Below, piece by piece: positions 1 through 8,454 of a stretch of DNA of 64,000 nucleotides. How positions within the stretch are numbered: position 1 is the stretch's first letter; each line of letters opens with the position of its first letter. The notes under the pieces were generated by a model, which worked only from the letters and a program-made list of their open reading frames with translations, made no database searches and was not told where the DNA came from. Source of the stretch: Hydrocarboniphaga effusa AP103 (GTDB lineage: Bacteria; Pseudomonadota; Gammaproteobacteria; Nevskiales; Nevskiaceae); the NCBI RefSeq assembly GCF_000271305.1, contig NZ_AKGD01000004.1, positions 186,001 through 250,000 of the forward strand, in the 5' to 3' direction. Made by a program: the position numbers and the translations under genes.

Positions 1-483
1 CACCAAGTAAATCTCGTGCGCATCGGTGCCAGCGGTAACCTGCGTGGCATGGCTCTCCATCAGAACGCCGCGTGCACTAGGGCGCTCGGCCGCAAGGCGC
101 TGCAATACCTCGGCGGGGACATCGCCCTCCAGAAAATAGTCCAAGTAGCGGGCGATGTGACAGCCCTGCGAGTTCGGTGGCGCGTGGACATCCGCCCTCG
201 GAATTCGAAGGTCTCCCGGCTCATAGAGGCGCACCGTATACCCGGAGTTTTCCAGGCTCTTTCCCCAGCTGAATGCGCAGGCACACGTGTGCAGACCGTA
301 GATCGTGACGACTTTTTCGACCGGCGGTGCAAACCATCGATCCCAGTTCACGGCAACCGCAGCGGCAAGTCCGAACACGATCGCGACGAAAGCCAGAACC
401 TTCAGGCGATACAGTAGTTTCTCTTCTTCAATTTTCCTCATGTCGCTCTTGCGACGACGAGGATGCGCAGGCTTGATGCCCAT
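1..483 (-). CDS. DUF411 membrane-anchored metal-related protein (3' end outside window)
   Basis: Open frame of 161 codons read leftwards with no stop before the window edge. The ATG at 483 has a GGAGA ribosome site 8 bases upstream. About 28 N-terminal residues precede one membrane segment (LKVLAFVAIVFGLAAAVAV), then a DUF411-like domain: a CACA motif where the family usually has CxCC, a QGCH segment, and the family-like stretch EGDVPAEVLQRLAAERP. DUF411 proteins are found in copper, silver and zinc resistance clusters and are thought to bind or sense metal; the exact role is unknown. It is the last visible gene of the czc operon, 56 bp after the methyltransferase-like gene. Confidence 0.75.
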   Translation of the reverse strand, partial: MGIKPAHPRRRKSDMRKIEEEKLLYRLKVLAFVAIVFGLAAAVAVNWDRWFAPPVEKVVTIYGLHTCACAFSWGKSLENSGYTVRLYEPGDLRIPRADVHAPPNSQGCHIARYLDYFLEGDVPAEVLQRLAAERPSARGVLMESHATQVTAGTDAHEIYLV

Positions 484-539
484 GTAATGTCTCCAAACCG
501 GACGGCTGGGCGCGTGTTCGCGCCCAGCCGTCATCTAAC

Positions 540-1172
540 TCAATAGGCCACGAATATCGCGGGCCACCCCATCAGGTCGCGAAAGTCGTGCAGCGTGTGC
601 AGCACGATCGCTGCGATGGCGAACCAGCTGACTTCCACGAGCGATCGCCGGAACGGAAGCGGGCGAATCGTCCACTTCGCCGGTTCCGTGAACAGGCTCC
701 AGTCCGGCCAGAAACGCGGCACTCGCGCTCGGTAGCGTTCGTACAACCCTTTGTGCCAGGCCGATAAAAACGCTTCCTCCTTGCGAATGACCCTGCCGAA
801 GTACAGCGCGTAACACGCCGCAAACAGCACGGGTATCACCACGGTCTGTGTCGCCAGTACAACGCCGAGTCCACCGACGAAGCTGAAGAAGTACAGCGGG
901 TTTCGCGTCACCGAGTACGGCCCGTCGACGAGCAGCACGACATTCTTATTGCCGGCCGCGTAGCTACTGCACCAGACCCGCCCCAATGCTCCGATCACGG
1001 CAAGCACGAGGCCGAGCGACGCCGTCAGATGTGCGAGCACCACACTGATCTCTTCCCAACCTGATCGACTGACGAGATAAAGCCCGAGGATCAGCGCGCA
1101 AACAAACCGCGCAATCCAGAATCGACGCGGCGGTGGGCGCGTGTCGGTGGAATCACCCTGACCCAGCGTCAT
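540..1172 (-). CDS. Isoprenylcysteine carboxyl methyltransferase (ICMT)-like membrane protein
   Basis: A 210-residue protein with several hydrophobic segments. It carries the ICMT/PEMT-type signature GPYSVTRNPLYF near residues 84-95 and a C-terminal RKEEAFL...YERYRARVPRFWP element, matching the SAM-binding region of the ICMT/NnrU-like membrane methyltransferases. Genes of this type are frequent passengers next to czcCBA, where their substrate has not been established. The start codon overlaps the stop of czcA by 4 bases (ATGA), so it is translationally coupled to the pump. Function beyond family membership is inference. Confidence 0.75.
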   Translation of the reverse strand: MTLGQGDSTDTRPPPRRFWIARFVCALILGLYLVSRSGWEEISVVLAHLTASLGLVLAVIGALGRVWCSSYAAGNKNVVLLVDGPYSVTRNPLYFFSFVGGLGVVLATQTVVIPVLFAACYALYFGRVIRKEEAFLSAWHKGLYERYRARVPRFWPDWSLFTEPAKWTIRPLPFRRSLVEVSWFAIAAIVLHTLHDFRDLMGWPAIFVAY

Positions 1173-4100
1173 GATGCTTCTCCGCTCGTCTGCGCCGAGG
1201 CGACCGATGACTCGGAGCGGCGCTCACGTCCGTGAACGAGTCGGTACAGACCGGGCAATACGAGCAGCGTCAGGATGGTCGACGAGATGATTCCGCCGAT
1301 CACGACGGTCGCCAGCGGGCGCTGCACTTCGGCGCCGGTGCCGGTGTTCAACGCCATCGGCACGAAGCCAAGCGAGGCGACAAGCGCCGTCATCAGCACG
1401 GGACGCAGACGCGTCAGCGCGCCTTCGATAATGGCGTCATCCAGGCCGGCGCCTTGCTCACGCAGGCTGCGGATGAACGTCACCATGACCAGGCCGTTGA
1501 GCACCGCAACACCGGACAGCGCGATGAAACCGACGCCTGCCGAGATCGACAGCGGAATGTCGCGCAGCCACAGCGCCAGCACGCCGCCGGTGAGCGCCAA
1601 CGGCACACCCGAGAAAATCACGAGTGCGTCGCGCAGATTGCCGAAGGCCAGGATCAGCAGCCCCAGGATCAGCGCCAACGTCACCGGCACCACAACCGCC
1701 AGGCGCTGACTCGCGGACTGCAGCTGCTCGAACGTGCCGCCGTAGTCGATCCAGTAGCCGGGCTGCAAGGACACCTGGCGAATGGCCGCCTGTGCATCGG
1801 CGACGAAGCTGCCGAGATCGCGACCCCGCACGTTGGCGGTGACGACGATGCGTCGCTTGCCATCTTCACGGCTGATCTGGTTCGGACCCGGAGCAACGAC
1901 GAGTTCGGCGACTTCGGCGAGCGGCACCGTGCCGCCGCCCGGCAGGCTGATCGGCAGGCGTTCGAGATTGCGCAGGTCATCGCGCTGCGCTTCGGGCAGC
2001 CGCACGACGATCGAGTAACGCGCATCGCCTTCGAACACCTCACCCACGTCGCGACCACCCAGTGCAGCGGACACCACCGACTGCAGATCGGCCAGCGCTA
2101 CACCGTAACGCGCCAAAGCATCACGACGCGGCTGAATCGACAGCACCGGAAGGCCGGACACCTGTTCGACTTTCACATCCTCGGCACCGGTGACGCTGCG
2201 AATAGCAGCGGCCAGCTGATTACCCGAGCGCAGCAGCACGTCCAGATCGTCGCCGTAGAGCTTCACTGCAAAATCCGAACGCACGCCTGAGATCAGTTCG
2301 TTGAAGCGAAGCTGGATAGGCTGACTCAGTTCGTAGGCATTGCCGGGCAACTGCTCCAGCGCGGATTGCATCTCCGCGGCCAGATCGGCTTTGGGCTTCT
2401 TCGGATCGGGCCACTGATCGATCGGCTTGAGCATCACGTAGCCGTCCGAGATGTTCTGCGGCATCGGGTCGGTCGCCACTTCGGCTGTACCCGTGCGCGC
2501 AAACGTCGTCAGCACTTCGGGGAATTGCAGCAGCCGCTGCTCGACCTGCTTCTGGAACTCAACCGACTGCGTGAGCCCGGTCGCGGGAATGCGCAATGCT
2601 TGCACGGCGATGTCGCCTTCATTCAAGTTCGGAATGAACTCGCTGCCCAAGCGACTCGCAACGGCGCCGCAGACGAGAGTCAGCGCAACCGCACCTGCAA
2701 CGAAGCCCCAGCGCGCCTTGAGCGCGAAGCGCAGCATGGGCTCGTAGCCTCGGCGCGCGAGATCGAGTACGACGTTGTGCTTCTCTCGTACCGGACCACG
2801 AAACAGCAGCGCCACGCCGGCCGGCACGAAGGTGACGGACAGGAACAGCGCCGCGACGAGCGCCATGACCACGGTCTGCGCCATCGGGTGGAACATCTTT
2901 CCTTCGACGCCTTCGAGCGCAAAGATGGGCAGATACACCGCCGTGATGATGAACACGCCGAACAGACTCGGGCGTATCACTTCGGCAGTCGCCTCATAGA
3001 CCACGTTGAAGCGATCGCGCAGCGTCAGCGATTGCGTGCCGGTGCTCTCTGAGAGTCGTCGCAGGCAGTTCTCGACGATGATCACGGCACCATCGACGAT
3101 AAGGCCGAAGTCGAGCGCGCCGAGACTCATCAGGTTAGCCGACACCCCGGTTTCGACCATGCCGGTGATCGTCATCAACATCGCGATCGGAATCACCGCA
3201 GCGGTCAGCAGCGCTGCGCGCAGGTTGCCGAGCAACAGGAACAGAATCACGACGACCAGCAACGCACCTTCGAGCAGATTCTTCTGCACCGTGGCGATGG
3301 CCTTGTCGACCAACACCGTACGGTCATAGGCCGGAACCGCTTTCACGCCTTTGGGCAACGAGTCGTTGATCTTGTCGAGCTGGGTCGCGACGGCTTTGGC
3401 GACGGTTCGGCTATTGGCGCCGACGAGCATCACCGCCGTGCCCAACACTGTCTCGTGTCCATCACGCGTCGCCGCGCCGGTACGCAATTCCTTGCCAAGC
3501 GCCACTTCGGCGACATCGCCGATCGTGATCGGCAGGCCATCGCGCGTGGCAACGACGATGCGACGCAAATCGTCGAGCCCTGCGACCTGCCCCGGAATGC
3601 GGACGAGCAACTGCTCCTTGTTGCGCTCGAGATAACCCGCACCCTGGTTCGCGTTGTTGCGCTCAAGTGCTTCGGCCACCTGATCCATCGTCAGGCCGTA
3701 AGACAGCAGGCGTCCCGGATCGGGCAGCACATGAAACTGCTTGGCGTAGCCGCCGATGCTGTTGACCTCGGTCACACCCGGCACCTGCAACAGCTGCGGG
3801 CGAATCACCCAATCCTGCAGCGAGCGCAGCGCCATCGAGTCATAAGGCTTGCCGTCTGCCTGGCGGGCTTTGTCTTCGGCTTCCACCGTGTAATGGAAGA
3901 TTTCACCGAGACCGGTCGCGATCGGCCCCATCGCGGGTTCAACGCCTTCGGGCAGGCGACTACGCGCCTGCTGTAGACGCTCGTTGACGAGGTTGCGCGC
4001 GAAGTACAGATCGGTGCCGTCTGCAAACACGACGGTGACCTGCGAAAGCCCGTAGCGCGACAGCGAGCGCCGATAGTCTAGGCCCGGCAAGCCGGTGATG

Positions 4101-4315
4101 GCGGTTTCAATCGGCACGGTGATGCGTTGCTCGACTTCCAGTGGCGTGTAGCCCTGAGCCTGCGTGTTGATCTGCACCTGCACGTTGGTGATGTCGGGCA
4201 CCGCATCGATCGGCAGGCGCTGGTAGTTCCAGACGCCAAGTGCGATCAGCGCGAGCATCAGCACCATCACAACGCCGCGTCGATCGATCGAAAATCGAAG
4301 TAATTTCTCAAGCAT
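1169..4315 (-). CDS. czcA: Heavy-metal RND efflux pump, CzcA type (Zn/Cd/Co)
   Basis: A 1048-residue inner-membrane proton/metal antiporter of the HME-RND family, normal length. An N-terminal transmembrane helix is followed by a periplasmic loop, a six-helix block, a second loop and a final six-helix block. The TM4 motif DFGLIVDGAVIIVE keeps both aspartates and the glutamate of the CzcA proton relay, which points to divalent cations (Zn, Cd, Co; possibly Ni) and not to Cu/Ag. It is preceded by czcC and czcB in the same direction and followed by an ATGA overlap with the ICMT-like gene. Expression probably comes from the CadR-controlled promoter near 7820. Confidence 0.93.
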   Translation of the reverse strand: MLEKLLRFSIDRRGVVMVLMLALIALGVWNYQRLPIDAVPDITNVQVQINTQAQGYTPLEVEQRITVPIETAITGLPGLDYRRSLSRYGLSQVTVVFADGTDLYFARNLVNERLQQARSRLPEGVEPAMGPIATGLGEIFHYTVEAEDKARQADGKPYDSMALRSLQDWVIRPQLLQVPGVTEVNSIGGYAKQFHVLPDPGRLLSYGLTMDQVAEALERNNANQGAGYLERNKEQLLVRIPGQVAGLDDLRRIVVATRDGLPITIGDVAEVALGKELRTGAATRDGHETVLGTAVMLVGANSRTVAKAVATQLDKINDSLPKGVKAVPAYDRTVLVDKAIATVQKNLLEGALLVVVILFLLLGNLRAALLTAAVIPIAMLMTITGMVETGVSANLMSLGALDFGLIVDGAVIIVENCLRRLSESTGTQSLTLRDRFNVVYEATAEVIRPSLFGVFIITAVYLPIFALEGVEGKMFHPMAQTVVMALVAALFLSVTFVPAGVALLFRGPVREKHNVVLDLARRGYEPMLRFALKARWGFVAGAVALTLVCGAVASRLGSEFIPNLNEGDIAVQALRIPATGLTQSVEFQKQVEQRLLQFPEVLTTFARTGTAEVATDPMPQNISDGYVMLKPIDQWPDPKKPKADLAAEMQSALEQLPGNAYELSQPIQLRFNELISGVRSDFAVKLYGDDLDVLLRSGNQLAAAIRSVTGAEDVKVEQVSGLPVLSIQPRRDALARYGVALADLQSVVSAALGGRDVGEVFEGDARYSIVVRLPEAQRDDLRNLERLPISLPGGGTVPLAEVAELVVAPGPNQISREDGKRRIVVTANVRGRDLGSFVADAQAAIRQVSLQPGYWIDYGGTFEQLQSASQRLAVVVPVTLALILGLLILAFGNLRDALVIFSGVPLALTGGVLALWLRDIPLSISAGVGFIALSGVAVLNGLVMVTFIRSLREQGAGLDDAIIEGALTRLRPVLMTALVASLGFVPMALNTGTGAEVQRPLATVVIGGIISSTILTLLVLPGLYRLVHGRERRSESSVASAQTSGEAS

Positions 4316-4350
4316 GGTGGCGCCCTCCGGCGATGGCGGCAGAGCGAATG

Positions 4351-5376
4351 TCAGTGACCATGTTCGGCCTCTCCCTTGCCTTGTTCCGCCTTCAGCACGA
4401 AACTGCCTTCGCCAACGACGGCGTCGCCGGTCAGGAGACCTGCGAGCACTTCGACGAACAGTCCATCGCTACGGCCGACCTTGATCGGGCGTGCTACGAA
4501 TCCTTCCGGTGTCTCGACGAAAACGGACGTGCTGCCTTCAATTTCCTGCAGCGCAGTCGCCGGCACGACGAGCGCCGCATTCGATTCACCGATGGTGACT
4601 TCGCCGCGCACATAGAGACCCGGAGACCACGAGCCATCGGCGTTGTCGAGCAACACGCGCGCAGTAAGGCTTTGCGTGTTCGAAGCGCCGAGGGGCGAAA
4701 CGAAGACGATCTTGCCGTCGCGCACGGGGCCGCCATCTGCCGTCTGTACGCGCACCGATTGCCCCACTTGAACGCGCGTGCGATCGCGCGGGAATAGCGC
4801 CAGCTCCACCCACACGGTGCCGAGATCGGCAACCGTGAACAGGGAGGCTCCTTCGGCTTGCTCGCCCGGATTGGTGTTGCGCTCGGTCACCACGCCGCCG
4901 AGCGGGCTCGGGATCGGATACACCTGCAAGCTCTCGTTGCTTTCGACCGTCGCCAGCGTCTGTCCCTGGCGAACGGTGTCGCCGATCTTGGTGCTGACGC
5001 TGCGCACGACGCCTGGAAAGCGCGCGGTGACGCTGCGGATGCGTTCGGCATTGGGTTTGACCACGCCATAGAGCTGCAGTGTTTCGCGAATCACACCCGG
5101 AGCAGCCGGCGCGATTTGCAGCTTGGCCGCTTGCTTGGCTTCCGGGGTCAGCTTGATCGCTTCGCTGTGCTCGCCGGACTCGGCCGCTCCGGCTTCGTGC
5201 TGATCACCTTCGGCGTGACCTTCCTTTTCGTCGTGTTTCTCGCCTTGAGCATGGCCTTTGGAATCGTCGTGAGCGTGGCCTTGTTCGTCCTTGTGTTCTT
5301 CAGGCGTTGAGGAGCTACAGGCCGCCAGCGACAGCAAGCCAGCCAGCAGTGCAGGAAAGAGAATGAGTTGGCGCAT
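4351..5376 (-). CDS. czcB: Periplasmic membrane-fusion lipoprotein of the Czc pump
   Basis: A 341-residue HlyD/CzcB-type adaptor that links the inner-membrane pump to the outer-membrane factor. The N-terminus is a lipoprotein signal ending in LAAC (Cys about residue 20). It is followed by a His/Asp/Glu-rich stretch (about residues 28-72, repeated HAxGDxH-like units) that probably binds metal in the periplasm. The rest has barrel-sandwich and beta-barrel features (GVVTERNTNPGEQAEGASLFTVAD). It lies 35 bp upstream of czcA and 11 bp downstream of czcC. Confidence 0.9.
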   Translation of the reverse strand: MRQLILFPALLAGLLSLAACSSSTPEEHKDEQGHAHDDSKGHAQGEKHDEKEGHAEGDQHEAGAAESGEHSEAIKLTPEAKQAAKLQIAPAAPGVIRETLQLYGVVKPNAERIRSVTARFPGVVRSVSTKIGDTVRQGQTLATVESNESLQVYPIPSPLGGVVTERNTNPGEQAEGASLFTVADLGTVWVELALFPRDRTRVQVGQSVRVQTADGGPVRDGKIVFVSPLGASNTQSLTARVLLDNADGSWSPGLYVRGEVTIGESNAALVVPATALQEIEGSTSVFVETPEGFVARPIKVGRSDGLFVEVLAGLLTGDAVVGEGSFVLKAEQGKGEAEHGH

Positions 5377-5387
5377 GGGATGTTCCT

Positions 5388-6644
5388 TCAGCGACTCAGG
5401 CCAGTGCCGGTGAGTCGTTCGATTTCGATGAGGTTGAAGTGGTACTGCGCGGCGGCTTCGATCGCCTCGCGCTTGAGGTCCAGCATTTCGCGCTGGGCAT
5501 CGACCAATTCGAGATAGCTGTAGCGGCCGCGCTCGAAGGCGTAGTCGGTGTTAGCGAGCGCCGATTCCATGCGCGGTAGCGCCTGTTCGCGAATGAGCCC
5601 GACCTGACGTTGCCGGTCGAGCAGCTCGCGGTAATAGCCGAACAGCTGCGTACGCGCCTTCACCCGCGTGGCTTCGCGCTCGGCCGCTGCACCTTCACGG
5701 CGAGCTTCGGCTTCGGTGATGAGGCCTTGGTTGCGATCGCGCACCGGCAGCGGCATCTGGAACGAGAACACCAGGCCGGTATCGTTGGTCTGCTCGAGCC
5801 GGCGCACACCAGCTCCGATCTGGAAGCCTTGCCGCCGGCCCGCGATCGCCAGCGCGATCTCGGCATCGCGCAGCCGCGTTTCCGACAGGTAGCGAGTCAG
5901 ATCGGGGGTGTTCTCCAGCGCCCCGAGCAGTTCGTCGTAGGAGCGCGTAGGCGGCAGCTGATACAGATCGGCCGACGCCGCCAGAAAGTCCGGCTTCGAA
6001 GCGCCCCAGCTCGCCGCCAACGCGTATCGCGCGGTCTGCAGCTCATGCTCGGCGTGGGCGTCGTCGTTCTGCGCACGCTGCAGGGCGACGGCCGCACGAT
6101 CACGCTCGGCCAGCGGCGACTTAGCCGCGGCGACGCGCTTCTCCACCGCTGCGGACGTCTTCTCGGCCAGCTCGACCGCAAGGTGTGTGAGCTGGTGCTG
6201 CTCTTGTTGTGACGCGAGCGAGACGAAGCGGCGTGCGGTTTCGGCGATGGTGTCGAGGCGCCTGATGTCGCCATCGGCCTCCAGGCCATCGCGTTCTCGA
6301 CGAGCCACGTCGAGTCGGCGATCGCGCAGCCCGCCCAGCTCGATCACCTGGCTCAGCATCAGCGTGATCTCGGCGTATTTGCCGGCGCTGGCTTGTCCGG
6401 TGCCGAGCACGTTCTCGACAGTGGTAGACAGGGTTGGATTGGGCCGTAGGCCCGATTGCGTAATCCGACCGTCCTGCGCCTTCAGGGTGTAGGCATAGGC
6501 GGCGAGATCAGGGTTCGATTGAAGCGTGCGCGAGATGGCTTCGCGCAGCGTTATAGCGGGCGCTTCAGCTTCGACCGAAGTCGAGACGCCGAACGCCAAC
6601 AGCGCCGCAGCCACGGATAGGCTGCGACCCAGGTGGGTGAACAT
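5388..6644 (-). CDS. czcC: Outer-membrane factor of the Czc pump (TolC/OEP family)
   Basis: About 418 residues. The ATG at 6644 is preferred over an in-frame ATG at 6656 because GGAGA lies 7-10 bases upstream of it. It has a signal peptide ending near GVSTSVEA and then two OEP repeats: the first begins LREAISRTLQSNPDL, and the second contains the RxLEQ...FSFQMPLPVRDRNQG element typical of CzcC/CusC. It forms the outer-membrane channel of the tripartite Zn/Cd/Co efflux complex. It is the first structural gene of czcCBA, 52 bp after the CzcI-like gene. Confidence 0.9.
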   Translation of the reverse strand: MFTHLGRSLSVAAALLAFGVSTSVEAEAPAITLREAISRTLQSNPDLAAYAYTLKAQDGRITQSGLRPNPTLSTTVENVLGTGQASAGKYAEITLMLSQVIELGGLRDRRLDVARRERDGLEADGDIRRLDTIAETARRFVSLASQQEQHQLTHLAVELAEKTSAAVEKRVAAAKSPLAERDRAAVALQRAQNDDAHAEHELQTARYALAASWGASKPDFLAASADLYQLPPTRSYDELLGALENTPDLTRYLSETRLRDAEIALAIAGRRQGFQIGAGVRRLEQTNDTGLVFSFQMPLPVRDRNQGLITEAEARREGAAAEREATRVKARTQLFGYYRELLDRQRQVGLIREQALPRMESALANTDYAFERGRYSYLELVDAQREMLDLKREAIEAAAQYHFNLIEIERLTGTGLSR

Positions 6645-6696
6645 GAAAATCTCCAAGACAGCATGAACGACCGCCCGGCTCGGGGCGGAGAAAGGT

Positions 6697-7089
6697 TCAG
6701 GTCAAGGAGATCGACGGCGGGCCGCGTGACGGCGGCGTGAAATTCGAAGGTCGGGGAGCCGCCGACGTGGGCGGGCCTTGCGGCAGCAGACTGGTGAGCC
6801 AGCCCGTTGCGGTGGACAGCGTCAGCCGATCTGGTCCCGGCAAGGCAACCACATCGAAGTCCACGTCCGATGCGGAATTGGCCGCCATGACGGCCAGTTC
6901 CAGCTCACGGTCGTCGGCGTGGTCGCTGTCGTGCGATTCGCCGAACAGCAGTCCAGCATCCGCGTAGTGCGGCTGCTCGTGGGTGGCCGGCTGTTGTTCC
7001 GTGCCCGCGCAGACATGGAGATGCACACCGAGCACGCGCGTAAGCACGAGGCCGATGCAGAAGATCCAGGTGGCGGTCAGGCGGGACAT
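6697..7089 (-). CDS. CzcI-like small secreted metal-resistance protein
   Basis: A 130-residue protein with an N-terminal hydrophobic signal-like segment (TWIFCIGLVLTRVLG), a His/Cys-containing patch (HLHVCAG, later HDSDHADD) and a Pro-rich C-terminus (PPSRGPPSISLT). Small His-rich proteins of this kind commonly precede czcC (CzcI in Cupriavidus) and are thought to modulate metal response. It sits between the CDF gene (33 bp upstream) and czcC. Assignment rests on position and composition, not on a strong motif. Confidence 0.6.
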   Translation of the reverse strand: MSRLTATWIFCIGLVLTRVLGVHLHVCAGTEQQPATHEQPHYADAGLLFGESHDSDHADDRELELAVMAANSASDVDFDVVALPGPDRLTLSTATGWLTSLLPQGPPTSAAPRPSNFTPPSRGPPSISLT

Positions 7090-7122
7090 ACGAGTACAGA
7101 CTAGCAGGTCGGATGTGTCGGA

Positions 7123-7770
7123 TTAACCAAACTGGACGCGCGGCTCGACCGTCGCCAGCTCGCGGCGTGCCTGGCCGATCACCTGCCAAGCCGCGCTCAA
7201 GCCGAGCATCGCCATGCCGACGGCGACGATCAGGTCGGGCCAAGCCGTGCCGGTGCCGAAGACACCGACGGCGGCCAGCAGGACGGCGACATTGCCGATG
7301 GCGTCGTTGCGCGAGCACAGCCAGACCGAGCGCATGTTGGCGTCGCCGCTGCGGTAGGTGTAGAGCAGCACCGCCACGCCGAGATTGGCGACCAGCGCGA
7401 TGACACCGATCACGCCCATGGTTTCGGCATGCGGGACGGCTCCGATCCAGCCGTTCCAGGCAGCCTGGCTGAGCACGTAGAGGCCGTAGCCCCCCATGGT
7501 CAGCCCTTTGAGCAACGCGGTGCGCGCACGAGCCACCAGGCCCAGCGAAAGCACGAGCAAGGAAACGGCGTAGTTGGCGGCATCGCCGAAGAAATCGACG
7601 GCGTCAGCCATCAGCGAGGCCGAATCCGCTCCCCAGCCGGCCGATAGCTCGACACCGAACATCGCGAGGTTCACCGCCAGGGCGATCCACAGCGCGCGAC
7701 GATAGCTGGGCGGGATCGCCTGTGTGGAGGAGCAGGTGCTCGAAGCGCAGCAGTTTCCGGCCATGGTCAT
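7123..7770 (-). CDS. CDF-family cation transporter
   Basis: About 215 residues if translation starts at the ATG at 7770 (a second ATG at 7764 is equally possible). The longer upstream frame would run through the operator and cadR start, so it is rejected. A Cys-rich N-terminus (NCCASSTC) may bind metal; then come about six hydrophobic helices. The metal-site helix reads ADAVDFFGDAANY and the later one SRNDAIGN, which is the variant seen in this short CDF subgroup, not the HxxxD of classical ZitB/CzcD. It is probably an inner-membrane Zn/Cd efflux protein, first gene of the czc operon and directly downstream of the CadR-type promoter. Confidence 0.85.
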   Translation of the reverse strand: MTMAGNCCASSTCSSTQAIPPSYRRALWIALAVNLAMFGVELSAGWGADSASLMADAVDFFGDAANYAVSLLVLSLGLVARARTALLKGLTMGGYGLYVLSQAAWNGWIGAVPHAETMGVIGVIALVANLGVAVLLYTYRSGDANMRSVWLCSRNDAIGNVAVLLAAVGVFGTGTAWPDLIVAVGMAMLGLSAAWQVIGQARRELATVEPRVQFG

Positions 7771-7795
7771 CTCGTCTGGAACAGCGAATGGCGCC

Positions 7796-7825
7796 AGTAC
7801 ACACCCTGTAGTAACTTCAGGGTCA
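7796..7825 (-). promoter_or_regulatory. MerR/CadR-type operator-promoter for the CDF-czc operon
   Basis: The imperfect palindrome ACCCTGTAGTAACTTCAGGGT occupies 7803-7823 between divergent cadR and the CDF gene. On the minus strand a TTGACC -35 box (7825-7820) and a TACTGG -10-like box (7800-7795) are separated by 19 bp. This is the over-long spacer typical of promoters activated by MerR-family regulators through DNA distortion. The palindrome lies within the spacer, as in cadA/zntA/pbrA promoters. Confidence 0.85.
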
Positions 7826-7846
7826 AGTGTTCCTGCCGGAGGCCCC

Positions 7847-8326
7847 ATGTCCGAACTCGCGATCAAGATCGGCGACCTGTCCGAACGGCTGAAAGTGCCG
7901 GTCGAGACCATCCGTTACTACGAGAAGGAGCGGTTGCTGCCGCCTCCTCGTCGAACCGAAGGCAATTACCGGGTCTACGACTCGGCCCAGTTGGATCGCT
8001 TGGCCTTCATCCGTAACTGCCGATCCTTGGACATGACGCTGGATGAGATTCGCGAACTGCTGCGGCTGCGCGATGCGCCGGAAGAGGAATGCGGAGGCGT
8101 CAATCGACTGATCGACGAGCACATCGATCATGTGCAAGAGAAAATCGCAGAGCTACGAAAACTCGAATCGCATCTCCAGGCATTGCGGCGCCGCTGCGAC
8201 AGCGCTCGACCTGCTGGAGAGTGCGCAATCCTGGGCGACCTGAATTCAACGGTCGTTCCTGCGGCATCGACCGCTGGCCACATCGGATTGCACTCGCCGT
8301 CAAAGCGTCGCCGCGCCGGAGCGTGA
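7847..8326 (+). CDS. cadR: MerR-family Cd/Pb/Zn-responsive regulator CadR
   Basis: About 159 residues starting at the ATG at 7847 (MSELAIKIG); the longer frame from 7724 would overlap the operator. The N-terminal winged HTH reads IKIGDLSERLKVPVETIRYY, followed by the long dimerisation helix. Three metal-ligand cysteines are visible: one in EEECGG and two in RRRCDSARPAGEC, the spacing of CadR/PbrR proteins. The C-terminal tail after GDLN is short and lacks a strong His cluster. It is divergent from the CDF-czc operon, which it probably activates. Confidence 0.9.
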   Translation: MSELAIKIGDLSERLKVPVETIRYYEKERLLPPPRRTEGNYRVYDSAQLDRLAFIRNCRSLDMTLDEIRELLRLRDAPEEECGGVNRLIDEHIDHVQEKIAELRKLESHLQALRRRCDSARPAGECAILGDLNSTVVPAASTAGHIGLHSPSKRRRAGA

Positions 8327-8454
8327 CCACCGCCGCTGTCACATTGCGGGTCGCCTTCAGGTTCGTGGCAGAGTTGTAGTGTTCAGCGGTTTTGGCGAAA
8401 CACCTTCACGGCCGAGATCAGCGGGATCGCTCCCAGGACGAGGATGCAACTACG

